Assembly (NCBI GenBank): GCA_034111645.1
Contig: JAWUWW010000048.1
Span: 12,276 to 76,275 of the forward strand
Reading direction: 5' to 3'
Source of the DNA: CANLBN01 sp034111645
GTDB taxonomy: Bacteria > Pseudomonadota > Gammaproteobacteria > Pseudomonadales > Cellvibrionaceae
DNA: 64,000 nucleotides
Of this stretch, positions 1-8,401 are shown piece by piece. Positions within the stretch are counted from its first letter, which is position 1, and the number at the start of each line of letters is the position of its first letter. The translations under genes were made by a program, and so were the position numbers. The notes below the pieces were generated by a model. The model was not told where the DNA came from. It searched no databases and saw only the letters and a program-made list of their open reading frames with translations.

Positions 1-1
1 A

Positions 2-91
2 TTAGAGAAGGGAGAAATCTTTATTATTTTTGATAGCAGCACAGAATCTGTTAACTTGATGACAAAGCATCAATATCAAGAGTGGTCATAG
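2..91 (+). CDS. 3' end of an unidentified gene cut by the window edge
   Basis: An open frame enters from the left edge and ends with TAG at 89-91, giving 29 residues that finish in KHQYQEWS. The composition is protein-like (GEIFIIFDSST), but there is too little to assign a family. The 100 bases after it carry no obvious T-tract terminator before the convergent small gene. It could also be a chance open frame. Confidence 0.3.
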   Translation, partial: LEKGEIFIIFDSSTESVNLMTKHQYQEWS

Positions 92-190
92 TGAGTAACA
101 GCTAAACACGACTTAAATAAAATGGGTAATCTACATCTATAGAAATCTTTAACTTAGGTCAATATATGGTGGCTAGCTTATCATTATCCA

Positions 191-523
191 TTAATGAGAA
201 TAACCTTTTACTCGTTGTTGACATTCCTCGCCTATTTTAATCCATTCATCTAAGATAAAATGTATGCATTTTTGACGCAGGTTATCGCGATCTTTATCCG
301 TTTCAGTCGATGGATTTTGGGCTAGCCATTGATCGCCGAGCTTAGTGATTGATTCGATTATTTTAGGGATCACCTCAGCGTCGATTTCTATCTCTATATC
401 TGTTCCTGGCAAGGGGTATTCTCCTGACCCTTTTAATAAACGGTTAAGGTTTGGTTTATAGCGGGGTAGCAATACCGCTGTTAGCTGGAGTGCTTGTGAG
501 TTAATACCAACGATGATCTGCAA
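191..523 (-). CDS. Hypothetical protein, 110 aa
   Basis: I do not recognise a family. The product is soluble with no signal peptide or membrane segment. The N-terminal half has alternating hydrophobic residues and an IEIEID run. The C-terminal half is helical and charged, ending in CQQRVKGYSH. The start is a TTG at 523 preceded by an AAAGG Shine-Dalgarno-like stretch about 6 bases upstream. It is divergent from tusA, with 91 bases between the starts that must hold both promoters. It is probably a real gene because of the length and the ribosome site, but its function is unknown. Confidence 0.55.
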   Translation of the reverse strand: MQIIVGINSQALQLTAVLLPRYKPNLNRLLKGSGEYPLPGTDIEIEIDAEVIPKIIESITKLGDQWLAQNPSTETDKDRDNLRQKCIHFILDEWIKIGEECQQRVKGYSH

Positions 524-614
524 GGTAAGCCTTTTAAATTAGGAATAAACTTCTGATCCTTAAAGCATAGTCTAAAAAAGAGATTTTTTAAGTTTTTATT
601 AACATTGATAGAAA

Positions 615-863
615 ATGACGAATATGGATGAAAATATAGACATCGTTCTAGATACAAGCGGTTTGATTTGCCCTGAGCCGGTAATGTTACTGCACAAGAA
701 CGTTCGCGAGCTGCGAGTAGGACAAATTATCGAAGTTATCGCTACTGATCCAGCGACGACACGCGATATTCCCAAATTTTGTCAATTTTTAGGCCACGAG
801 CTTATTTCGCAAGCTAATAATAACGATAGTTCTTATCGTTATGTGATTAAAAAGAGCCAGTAA
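615..863 (+). CDS. tusA: TusA-family sulfur carrier protein
   Basis: Small cytoplasmic sulfurtransferase of the TusA/SirA family, 82 aa, the usual length. The signature C-P-E-P lies at residues 19-22 and Cys19 is the expected persulfide-carrying residue; a second cysteine (Cys56, in KFCQF) is also common in the family. TusA passes sulfur from IscS to the TusBCD-TusE relay for 2-thiouridine in tRNA wobble positions, and also feeds molybdenum cofactor synthesis. Two possible ATG starts lie at 615 and 624; the second gives a length closer to the E. coli protein. The gene appears monocistronic, and no TusBCD genes are nearby. Confidence 0.9.
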   Translation: MTNMDENIDIVLDTSGLICPEPVMLLHKNVRELRVGQIIEVIATDPATTRDIPKFCQFLGHELISQANNNDSSYRYVIKKSQ

Positions 864-942
864 GCATCAGGCTCAGAAATAATTCAATTAGCTAATATAA
901 GGCAATTGATTGATATACAAAGCAATTTCTAGCTTTGGTTGG

Positions 943-1638
943 CTATTTGTCAACGAGCAAGGAAATAGCTGCTATTGCTTCTGGGTCTTTAGACTTAATT
1001 TTATTGGCAATATGATGTTGAAAAAAATACTTAAAGTTAGGATTTTCTTCAGCGGGATATAAGCAATCGTCCCCTGGCAGTATAGGAGTTGATAGTATTC
1101 TTTCCTCATCTGCGAGCATGCCTACAATCGAGCCATCAAAATAGAGGCGCCAACTAATGACTTCTACAAGTGTGACGTTTTGAAAACCATCTGCCGATAA
1201 AATAGCGTGCGTGCCAATGGTATCGGGCACTTCTTGAATAATGTCACTAGGGCTTTCGCATAGGTATTCGTAATAATCGGCCGCAGTTTCTAGTTCTACA
1301 ATTTTGTGAAGTGGTGGCTCGTGAAAGGTTTCATCTATGCCTGGATCATAATAGCCTTGCCAATGACCATTGAGTGGATCGCATAATTCGGTACAAGACA
1401 TGATTTGATTTAACCATGGAACTAAGCCAATCACCTCGCCAGATTCTTTTAAGCCCCAGCATAAAATCTGTAGGCTAAACATGCGCCCATCACTGGCATC
1501 ATTAGAATAAAGCATTTCGAGGCCATCGAGCTCTGGAGACAAGCGAATAATGCGTTGATCATCAGCATCGCCTAGAGGACGACCACTAAATATGTCGATA
1601 ACGTTGTCAGGGGTAGGGGATTTGTCTGAGGTTTCCAT
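943..1638 (-). CDS. Conserved hypothetical acidic protein, 231 aa
   Basis: The function is not recognised. The protein is acidic, cytoplasmic by appearance, with no signal peptide, no transmembrane helix and no catalytic motif that I can name. It contains several aromatic-rich short segments (HWQGYYDPG, NFKYFFQHH). The start is set at ATG 1638 because a strong GGAGG lies 8 bases upstream. The longer frame would begin with a TTG that is itself part of this ribosome binding site, so that start is rejected. It lies between tusA (convergent) and epmC (divergent). Confidence 0.75.
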   Translation of the reverse strand: METSDKSPTPDNVIDIFSGRPLGDADDQRIIRLSPELDGLEMLYSNDASDGRMFSLQILCWGLKESGEVIGLVPWLNQIMSCTELCDPLNGHWQGYYDPGIDETFHEPPLHKIVELETAADYYEYLCESPSDIIQEVPDTIGTHAILSADGFQNVTLVEVISWRLYFDGSIVGMLADEERILSTPILPGDDCLYPAEENPNFKYFFQHHIANKIKSKDPEAIAAISLLVDK

Positions 1639-1653
1639 CGTTACTTCCTCCAA

Positions 1654-1871
1654 TTAGAAAGATCAGTGGATAGCAGTAATAGTATATCTAAAACACAAGT
1701 TATAGTGTTAAATAACTCATTAAAACCTATATTTAGTTATTATGTATTGGTTAACTCGTATAAAGATATATTGTGTTGGGTAAAATCACAAGTATAAAAT
1801 GGCTTAATTTTATAAATATTCAAAGGATTTCTAATTAGAGATCAACTGTGCGTATGAGTTCACATTAAAAA
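1654..1871. promoter_or_regulatory. Divergent promoter region between the hypothetical gene and epmC
   Basis: A 218-base AT-rich gap separates two divergently transcribed genes, so both promoters should lie here. No clear operator palindrome was seen. Confidence 0.4.
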
Positions 1872-2432
1872 ATGCAAGATATACAAATTATCACCTTATT
1901 TAATAAGACGTTTCAGCAGGCATACAATACACGGCTTGTCAGTGGCGGTGAAGAGCCGGAGTATATTCCAGCCGATAATCGTGTTGAGTATCATAGAATC
2001 ATTTATAAGCAGGATTATATCGCCAGCGCCCTCCATGAAATTGCGCACTGGTGTATAGCTGGCGAAGTTCGTCGACAACAACATGATTATGGGTATTGGT
2101 ATATCCCCGACGGTCGCAATCAACAACAACAGGCTGAGTTTGAGTCGGTTGAAAGTAAATCTCAGGCCTTAGAGTGGGTTTTTTCAAACGCGTGCAAGCG
2201 TCAGTTCGTTATTAGTGTCGATAATCTCGATAATGACCAGAGCCGTTTTGATGGTGCCAAGCTCAATTTTAAACATAATATTGTTGAACAGGCGAGACGA
2301 TATTGCCAAGGTGGGTTAAATACAAGAGCCAGTTTGTGGTGTCGGGAGCTCAATAATGAGGTTGACGTTGGTGAATTAGAGCCACCACATTATTTGAATA
2401 AAGCCAATTATTCACTAGATACATTGCGTTAG
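1872..2432 (+). CDS. epmC: Elongation factor P hydroxylase EpmC
   Basis: EpmC (YfcM) hydroxylates the beta-lysylated lysine of elongation factor P, the last step of the EpmB-EpmA-EpmC modification pathway. The product has 186 aa, the usual size. The metal site appears as H-E-I-A-H at residues 55-59 in the segment ASALHEIAHW; the family binds iron through such residues. The C-terminal half carries a conserved-looking CRELNNE segment. It is directly followed by xni with one base between stop and start, so the two are co-transcribed. Assignment rests on the HEIAHW block and the flanking Y-I-P-A sequence remembered from YfcM proteins. Confidence 0.88.
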   Translation: MQDIQIITLFNKTFQQAYNTRLVSGGEEPEYIPADNRVEYHRIIYKQDYIASALHEIAHWCIAGEVRRQQHDYGYWYIPDGRNQQQQAEFESVESKSQALEWVFSNACKRQFVISVDNLDNDQSRFDGAKLNFKHNIVEQARRYCQGGLNTRASLWCRELNNEVDVGELEPPHYLNKANYSLDTLR

Positions 2433-2433
2433 T

Positions 2434-3393
2434 GTGGCAAAAGTAATGAATAGTGCGCAAAAACCTAGTTTATTAATCGACGCTTCGATTTACGTTTTTC
2501 AATATTATTTTGCAATGCCTGATAACTGGTTTTCCAAAAAAGACTCTTGGCCGACTGCAGCTGTTTATGGATACACCACTTTTTTAATTAAACTACTCAA
2601 AGATCAAAGGCCAAAACGAATCGCCGTTTGTTTTGATGAGAGCCTAGAGAGTTGTTTTCGTAATAAAATATATGCCGATTACAAGAGTAGTCGTGCGCTT
2701 CCTGATGAAGCTCTAGCATTTCAACTAAATGCCTGTAAAAAGGTAACGCAATTGTTGGGGATCAACACTTTCGCGAGTAAAACTTTTGAGGCGGACGATT
2801 TGTTAGGTAGTTTATATCAGCGCCTGCGACGTTCATCATTGCCTATTGCCATTTTAACTAGGGATAAAGATCTTTGCCAGTTAATTATGCGCGAGCAAGA
2901 TTTTTTGTGGGATTATTCTGCTTCTGCAGACGCAAATAATACTAAGGATGATTTAAATCCTGAGGCTAATAAAAAAGGTATTAAATATTTTCCTCAAAAT
3001 ATTGTTGATAAGTTTGGAGTACAGCCACACCAAATGAGCGATTATCTGGCACTTATTGGCGATGCTAGTGACGACATCCCGGGGGTTCCGGGTGTTGGTA
3101 AAGTCACGGCACAGGTGTTGCTCAAACATTTTAAGTCTGTCGAACATATGGCGAGAAATATAAATAAGATGGGTCATTTACCCATACGAGGCTCAAGTAT
3201 GCTGATCGATAAAATAATGCATTATGAACAACAAATACAGATGGCTAAAAAACTTGCAACCATTGTTATCAATATCCCCTTGATCGATACCATTAATGAT
3301 TTGTGTCTTCAAAATCCAGATGTCAAAAAGTATCAATGGTTTTGTAAAGAAATGGGGTTTCCTCGGTTAGCAAATATTATTGATTTTTTATGA
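2434..3393 (+). CDS. xni: Flap endonuclease Xni (ExoIX-like 5'-3' exonuclease)
   Basis: This 319-residue protein matches the stand-alone 5'-3' exonuclease/flap endonuclease related to the N-terminal domain of DNA polymerase I. Asp-rich metal-site motifs are visible: LLIDAS near residue 16, the FEADDLLG block near 120, and TRDKDLCQL near 145. The helix-hairpin-helix region is GDASDDIPGVPGVGKVTA near residues 210-227. The GTG at 2434 begins one base after the epmC stop; an in-frame ATG at 2446 is an alternative. It is somewhat longer than E. coli Xni (about 250 aa), mainly through a charged insert around residues 165-185 (ANNTKDDLNPEANKKG). Confidence 0.85.
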   Translation: MAKVMNSAQKPSLLIDASIYVFQYYFAMPDNWFSKKDSWPTAAVYGYTTFLIKLLKDQRPKRIAVCFDESLESCFRNKIYADYKSSRALPDEALAFQLNACKKVTQLLGINTFASKTFEADDLLGSLYQRLRRSSLPIAILTRDKDLCQLIMREQDFLWDYSASADANNTKDDLNPEANKKGIKYFPQNIVDKFGVQPHQMSDYLALIGDASDDIPGVPGVGKVTAQVLLKHFKSVEHMARNINKMGHLPIRGSSMLIDKIMHYEQQIQMAKKLATIVINIPLIDTINDLCLQNPDVKKYQWFCKEMGFPRLANIIDFL

Positions 3394-3420
3394 TCTGGCA
3401 CCAATGGATAAGATGAGTTA

Positions 3421-4578
3421 GTGATGACAAGAAAAATTAAAATTGTGGCCGATCTGAATATTCCACTCGCAAAAGAATTGTTTTCTGAGATGGGCGAGGT
3501 AAGTCTTGTACCTGGCCGCGAAATAACATCAAAAGATATCGAGGATGCCGATATTTTATTGGTGCGCTCCGTAACAAATGTGAATCGTGAGTTATTATCA
3601 AATAATTCTACAATAAAATTTGTGGGTAGTTGCACCATTGGCATAGACCATCTAGATACGCATTTTTTATCCGATGCCAATATTACTTGGGCCAACGCCC
3701 CAGGTTGCAATGCCAATGCGGTAGTGCAGTACGCATTAACTGCGATGACAATTGCTCAGCCAAAATGGCTACAAAAAACGATTGGCATTATCGGTTGCGG
3801 TAACGTAGGCGGGAGGCTTTATAAATGCTTAACCGCACTAGGGGTTAATTGCATTTGCTATGATCCCTTGCTAACGTCAACCACTGGCTTAAAGCTCGTA
3901 GATTTAGATTATTTACTAAGCCATGCTGATATAGTGAGTTGTCATGTACCCCTAACAAGCGCTGGTAAATTTCCTAGCTTGCATATGTTAGGTAAAAAAG
4001 AATTAGCCAGCCTTAAAAATAATGCCTTGCTTATTAATAGCGGTAGAGGTGCGGTGATTGATACTATTGCACTGAGCCAAGAATTAGACAGACGAACTGC
4101 AATTAACACGAAATTAAAAGTTGTGTTAGATGTATGGGAAAACGAACCCGTTGTTGATCATGAGCTATTAAATAAAATTGCTTTCGGAACACCGCATATT
4201 GCAGGTTATAGTATAGAGGGGCGAGAGCAAGGCACATTTATGATTTATCAGGCTCTATGCAGTTATCTAAAACAATCGCCAAGTATTTATGCGCAGTCTT
4301 TATTAACCACAAATAAAATAACAGTGGCTGTTGATTCTATTTTTGATCAAAAAATATTAAGCGATAGTACAGATAACTTTAAAAATTTTAATCGTTTATT
4401 ATTATCTTGTTATAATAGTATGATTGATCATCAGGCTCTATGTCAGGTCAATAATTTTGATGAGTTGCGAAAAAATTATCCGGCACGACGCGAATATAGT
4501 CATTTTTGTTTGCCCGAAAATTTTAATAATCGCCAAATATTTGAATGGTTTGAAACTATTAAATTGTCTATCCATTGA
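3421..4578 (+). CDS. pdxB: Erythronate-4-phosphate dehydrogenase PdxB
   Basis: PdxB oxidises 4-phosphoerythronate in the DXP-dependent route to pyridoxal phosphate. The 385-residue product has the D-2-hydroxyacid dehydrogenase layout with an NAD-binding Rossmann motif at residues 121-132 (IGIIGCGNVGGR). The catalytic triad fits the family: Arg209 (NSGRG), Glu242 (ENEP) and His259 (TPHIAGYS). The C-terminal 100 residues match the extra PdxB dimerisation domain in position and length, which separates it from phosphoglycerate dehydrogenases. It starts at GTG 3421 or the adjoining ATG 3424. It follows xni by 27 bases and is probably in one transcript with epmC-xni. Confidence 0.92.
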   Translation: MMTRKIKIVADLNIPLAKELFSEMGEVSLVPGREITSKDIEDADILLVRSVTNVNRELLSNNSTIKFVGSCTIGIDHLDTHFLSDANITWANAPGCNANAVVQYALTAMTIAQPKWLQKTIGIIGCGNVGGRLYKCLTALGVNCICYDPLLTSTTGLKLVDLDYLLSHADIVSCHVPLTSAGKFPSLHMLGKKELASLKNNALLINSGRGAVIDTIALSQELDRRTAINTKLKVVLDVWENEPVVDHELLNKIAFGTPHIAGYSIEGREQGTFMIYQALCSYLKQSPSIYAQSLLTTNKITVAVDSIFDQKILSDSTDNFKNFNRLLLSCYNSMIDHQALCQVNNFDELRKNYPARREYSHFCLPENFNNRQIFEWFETIKLSIH

Positions 4579-4695
4579 TGAATCAATTTATGAAGTTGTT
4601 TTTAATGTAGATATTTATACATTAATTAAATCGTTTATAAAATCATCAGGTTATCAGCTTCTACGCTAACAATAAATTATTAGGCCAGGTTTTAT

Positions 4696-5199
4696 ATGTC
4701 AGTTCAAGGGCGCTTATTTGCACGTTATTTAAATGATTTGCCTTCCGGTAAATTAGAGTGGATTGGTCTTCGTCCTGCACGTAAAGAGGCAATGAAGATT
4801 GTTGAGTCTGCTGTTGCTATTGTGGGTTTTGGTCTTGACGGAGATAGACGTTGTCAGGGTAGTGAAGGCTCTGCGAGACAGGTGACGATTATCAGTGTTG
4901 AATACATCGACACTATTTCGCGTTTGCTAAAAAAGGCGATGATTGATCCAGCAGTATTACGGCGTAATTTGCTTGTCTCTGGTATAAACCTAACGGCACT
5001 AAGACATCAACGCTTTCAGATTGGCGATTGTGTTTTAGAGGCAACAGCACTGTGTCATCCATGTTCAAGAATGGAGGCCGTTCTCGGTAAAAATGGGGTC
5101 GCTGCGATGCTTGGGCACGGTGGACTTTGTGCAAAAATTATTACAGGCGGTTTACTTAAAGTAGGTGATGACGTTAAGCATTTAGGTCCAGCTACATAA
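4696..5199 (+). CDS. MOSC domain protein
   Basis: A single-domain MOSC protein of 167 aa, from the family that contains the sulfur-carrying C-terminal domain of molybdenum cofactor sulfurases. The conserved cysteine region is C-H-P-C-S-R-M at residues 120-126, preceded by RRN (89-91) and the GDRR segment at 49-52, with the C-terminal GHGGLCAKI-TGG-VGD block. Stand-alone MOSC proteins such as YiiM act in molybdoenzyme-dependent reduction of N-hydroxylated compounds; whether this one does is unknown. It lies 20 bases upstream of trmO in the same direction, probably one transcript. A GTG start is not needed, as ATG 4696 has adequate spacing. Confidence 0.85.
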   Translation: MSVQGRLFARYLNDLPSGKLEWIGLRPARKEAMKIVESAVAIVGFGLDGDRRCQGSEGSARQVTIISVEYIDTISRLLKKAMIDPAVLRRNLLVSGINLTALRHQRFQIGDCVLEATALCHPCSRMEAVLGKNGVAAMLGHGGLCAKIITGGLLKVGDDVKHLGPAT

Positions 5200-5219
5200 G
5201 TTAATGTGAGAACCTTTCG

Positions 5220-5984
5220 ATGTATAAAATTGAGCCTATTGCTTATATAAAAAGTTGTTTTCCAGAAAAATTTGGTATTCCACGACAATCCTTGTTATGT
5301 CCAAGTGCTAAAGGTCAACTAATTTTATTGCCTGCCTTTAATCAAAAAGAAGCAGTAGCAGGTTTAGAGCAAGTCAGTCATCTTTGGATTACCTTTATAT
5401 TTCATCAGCATCTTAATAAACAGTGGAAGCCAAAAGTCAGACCGCCACGTTTAGGTGGTAATAAAAAATTGGGAGTGTTTGCAACACGCTCTTCTTTTAG
5501 GCCCAATAATATAGGTTTATCTGTCGTAAAATTAGATCGTATCGAATTTAGAAATGAACAGGTATCTAAGCAAAAAAATCAGCAAGTAATCTTACATTTA
5601 TCGGGCTTAGATTTACTTGATGGAACGCCCGTTATCGATATAAAGCCTTACGTGCCTTATGCAGATAAAGTGTTAGATGCATCAAATGCGATAGCATCTG
5701 TTGCACCAAAACTATTGCCTGTTGTTTTTTTACAACCAGCGTCTGAATTTATCGATAATTTCAAATTCAGTAAAGATAGTGGCGATTCAAATAGCGTTAA
5801 AAATTTGATCGTCGAAGTGCTACAACAAGATCCAAGGCCTGCATATCAAGAGGTTGACTCACAACGTATTTACAGCATGTATTTATACGATTTTGATGTT
5901 AAGTGGAGTTATAGATATGATGCTTCTGATTTGCTCAGTATTTATATTGTAGCAATTGAAAATACAACTTTTAAGGTTGGCTAA
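5220..5984 (+). CDS. trmO: tRNA (N6-threonylcarbamoyladenosine(37)-N6)-methyltransferase TrmO
   Basis: TrmO (TsaA/YaeB/VirR family) methylates N6 of t6A37 in ACY-decoding tRNAs using S-adenosylmethionine. The 254-residue length is slightly above the E. coli enzyme. Visible family blocks are P-I-A-Y-I at the N terminus, the phosphate-like loop RPPRLGGNKKLGVFATRSS (77-95) with the SFRPNNIGLS block just after it, and the IDIKPYVPYAD segment near residue 140. The C-terminal domain ends with a YIVAIENTTF strand. It is preceded by the MOSC gene and followed by a 100-base gap. Confidence 0.9.
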   Translation: MYKIEPIAYIKSCFPEKFGIPRQSLLCPSAKGQLILLPAFNQKEAVAGLEQVSHLWITFIFHQHLNKQWKPKVRPPRLGGNKKLGVFATRSSFRPNNIGLSVVKLDRIEFRNEQVSKQKNQQVILHLSGLDLLDGTPVIDIKPYVPYADKVLDASNAIASVAPKLLPVVFLQPASEFIDNFKFSKDSGDSNSVKNLIVEVLQQDPRPAYQEVDSQRIYSMYLYDFDVKWSYRYDASDLLSIYIVAIENTTFKVG

Positions 5985-6084
5985 TAATCCAATGGTGGCA
6001 ATTATTTATTAACGAAAATTATAATTTTTACTGGAATAAGAAACATTAAAGTACGATTTATACATTAATTGACAGGGATGACTT

Positions 6085-6999
6085 ATGCGGCACTTTTTTA
6101 TAAATCAGTTTTCAACTCAGTTTTCAACTCAGTTTTTAATTCAGATTTTAGCCCAAGCTTTTAGGAAAATTTATAAAAAAAGTAGCCTACATTTTGGTGT
6201 GTTTTTATTGTTATTTTTCGCCAATCCCGCTTGGTCTTGGGGGCCTTTGGGGCATCAAGCAATTTGTGATGCTGCATGGCGAGGTAGTAGCAATGACATC
6301 AAAAAAGAGCTAGGCGCTGCCGCTAAAAGGATGGGGTACAAAACCTTTGCAAGTGGCTGTTTATGGGCTGATCATATCCGCAGCAAAAAAGAATATGATT
6401 ATCTTAAACCGCTGCATTATATGAATGTACCTAAAGATCAGCTCACGATTGAGAAAGATCCCTGCGGAGATGAACATTTCAAAAAACCTAGCTGTGTTTT
6501 ATCCGCGATAACTTTTTATTCTAAGCGCTGGTTTAACGAGCAACTTTCTAGACGCGAGCGAGATGAAGCATTATTTTTAATGTCTCATTTTATAGGGGAT
6601 ATTCATCAGCCCTTGCACGTTGGTTTTGCAGATGATCGTGGCGGTACGCGCAAGAAAATTACTTTTGAGGGGCGCACGCTTTCGCTACATCAATTTTGGG
6701 ATAGCAAAGTTTTAACGTGTGGAAAATCTCAATCATGGCGACAGTTAGGGCAGCAGCTATATGTTGCTCATGATAATTATTTAGCCGATGCAAAAATAGA
6801 CGTTGAAAAAGCGATAGCGTCAAAATTTTTAGTAGAACCTAGTGTTTGGGCACAAGAATCTTATGATTTGACGCGCCAAATTTATCAGTTGCTGACAAAT
6901 CACGCCGATGAATATTATTGTCCTTTGTTTAATGAAGCTGCAATAAAGCGACTAGAATTGGCCAGCGTACGCCTATTAGCCTTTTTGAAGCATCGGTGA
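6085..6999 (+). CDS. Secreted S1/P1-type nuclease
   Basis: Zinc-dependent single-strand nuclease family. The mature protein should start at Trp52 (A-W-S | W-G-P-L-G-H), because in S1/P1 enzymes the amino group of the N-terminal Trp binds zinc. This fits a signal peptidase site after AWS and a hydrophobic core FGVFLLLFF. Further zinc ligands are apparent in ADHIR near residue 95, HFIGDIHQPLHVG near 165-177 and LHQFWD near 205. The 51-residue leader is unusually long, with a Q-F-S-T repeat before the hydrophobic core. It is likely exported to the periplasm or medium to scavenge nucleotides and phosphate. It stands alone between trmO and prfB. Confidence 0.88.
   Translation: MRHFFINQFSTQFSTQFLIQILAQAFRKIYKKSSLHFGVFLLLFFANPAWSWGPLGHQAICDAAWRGSSNDIKKELGAAAKRMGYKTFASGCLWADHIRSKKEYDYLKPLHYMNVPKDQLTIEKDPCGDEHFKKPSCVLSAITFYSKRWFNEQLSRRERDEALFLMSHFIGDIHQPLHVGFADDRGGTRKKITFEGRTLSLHQFWDSKVLTCGKSQSWRQLGQQLYVAHDNYLADAKIDVEKAIASKFLVEPSVWAQESYDLTRQIYQLLTNHADEYYCPLFNEAAIKRLELASVRLLAFLKHR
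6106..6141 (+). repeat. Tandem 12-base repeat in the nuclease leader
   Basis: CAGTTTTCAACT occurs twice in perfect tandem (6106-6117 and 6118-6129), followed by a degenerate copy CAGTTTTTAATT (6130-6141). It encodes the repeated Q-F-S-T part of the long signal sequence. Because the unit is 12 bases, gain or loss of copies keeps the frame. Confidence 0.85.
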
Positions 7000-7010
7000 T
7001 TTAAGTTAAC

Positions 7011-7052
7011 AGCTTATTTAGTTTATAAAATTAAGCGTCAGCTAAATAAGCT
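7011..7052. terminator. Inverted repeat between the nuclease gene and prfB
   Basis: AGCTTATTTAG (7011-7021) is matched by CTAAATAAGCT (7042-7052), an 11-base perfect stem with a 20-base loop. No T tract follows, so it may be a weak terminator or a transcript 3' end structure. Confidence 0.4.
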
Positions 7053-7214
7053 ATTAATACTTTGTTAAGGACCTTATTAGATAGTCTTTGTTTAAGCCTA
7101 TGTTGCCTAGTTATGTGTTTGTGATTGGTGGAGTAACATTGTCACATAAGGTACAATCCGCGACCAATTTCATTAACTATTTAACGAACTCTTAAACGAG
7201 CTATTTCATACACT

Positions 7215-8310
7215 ATGGAAATCAATCCTTATTTAACGACCCTTACTGAGCTGCAAAAGCGCACCGATGTGCTTAGGGGGTATCTTTGACTACGATGGAA
7301 AAAAAGAACAGCTGACAGAAGTAGAGTTGGAGCTTGCTGAACCCAATGTGTGGAACGATCAAAAGCGCGCCCAAGATCTAGGCCGAGAACGGGCATCTCT
7401 TGAGCAGGTTGTTGGGACTATTGATGATCTCGATAAGGGTGTCGCTGATACCCGTGAGTTATTAGAAATGATCGTCGAAGAAGGAGATGAATCTGCACTT
7501 GTCGATGTTGATGAAGATATAAAACGACTCAACACTCATTTAAGCACGCTAGAATTTAGGCGTATGTTCAGTGGTGAGACAGATGCTAATAATGCCTATC
7601 TCGATATTCAGTCGGGTTCTGGTGGAACCGAGGCTCAAGATTGGGCTGAAATGATGCTGCGGATGTATCTCCGGTGGGGAGATGCACATGGTTATAAGAC
7701 TAGCCTGGAAGAGGTTTCAGCGGGTGATGTTGCCGGGATCAAAAGTGCCACTATCCATTTTGAGGGTGAGTATGCCTTTGGTTGGCTGCGAACAGAAACT
7801 GGCGTTCACCGCTTGGTGCGTAAGTCTCCATTCGATTCTGGCAGCCGTCGTCATACTTCTTTTGGTTCTGTTTTTGTAGCGCCAGAGATCGATGATGATT
7901 TTGAAGTTGAAGTTGATAAATCTGACGTGCGTGAAGATACTTATCGTGCATCAGGAGCAGGTGGGCAGCACGTCAACAAAACAGACTCTGCTGTGCGCCT
8001 TACGCATGAGGCTAGTGGCATTGTTGTACAGTGTCAAAGCCAGCGCTCACAACATCAAAATCGTGATGCCGCATGGAAAATGCTACGCGCAAAACTTTAC
8101 GAAAAAGAAATGCAAGAGCGCAATGCCGATAAACAAGCCCTAGAAGACAACAAAGCAGATATTGGTTGGGGCAGCCAAATTCGGTCTTATGTTTTAGACG
8201 ATCAGCGTATTAAAGATTTACGCACAGGTGTGCAAACGAGCAATTGCCAAGCAGTATTAGATGGCGACCTAGACCAATTTATTGAAGCTAGTTTAAAAGC
8301 TGGGCTGTAG
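7215..8310 (+). CDS. prfB: Peptide chain release factor 2, with programmed +1 frameshift
   Basis: RF2 recognises UGA and UAA stop codons. The gene is in two frames: ATG at 7215 reads 24 codons to an in-frame TGA at 7287-7289 in the context CTT TGA C, with an AGGGGG internal Shine-Dalgarno at 7275-7280. A +1 shift at CTT-T joins the main frame at GAC 7288, giving a 364-residue protein, as in E. coli (365). SPF, the stop-codon recognition tripeptide, is at residues 204-206, and GGQ, the peptidyl-tRNA hydrolysis motif, at 249-251 with Ala four residues before it (RASGAGGQ). The shift makes expression self-regulated by RF2 levels. lysS follows, the common pairing. Confidence 0.97.
7275..7290 (+). 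promoter_or_regulatory. prfB programmed frameshift site
   Basis: AGGGGG TAT CTT TGA C is the standard RF2 autoregulatory site. It consists of an SD-like stimulator, the slippery CTT-T and a weak UGA-C stop. Low RF2 slows termination at UGA and favours the +1 shift. Confidence 0.97.
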
Positions 8311-8401
8311 TTAACACTATAGTTGAAAACACAATCATAACCGCGTGCATCAGTGCATGATAAATATTATTAGCTAATAAATGAGATAAGAGTTTATAAC
8401 T

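Noticed and set aside
4424..4669. 81-codon plus-strand frame overlapping the end of pdxB
   Set aside because: Most of it lies inside pdxB in another frame, and the tail is AT-rich with no support.
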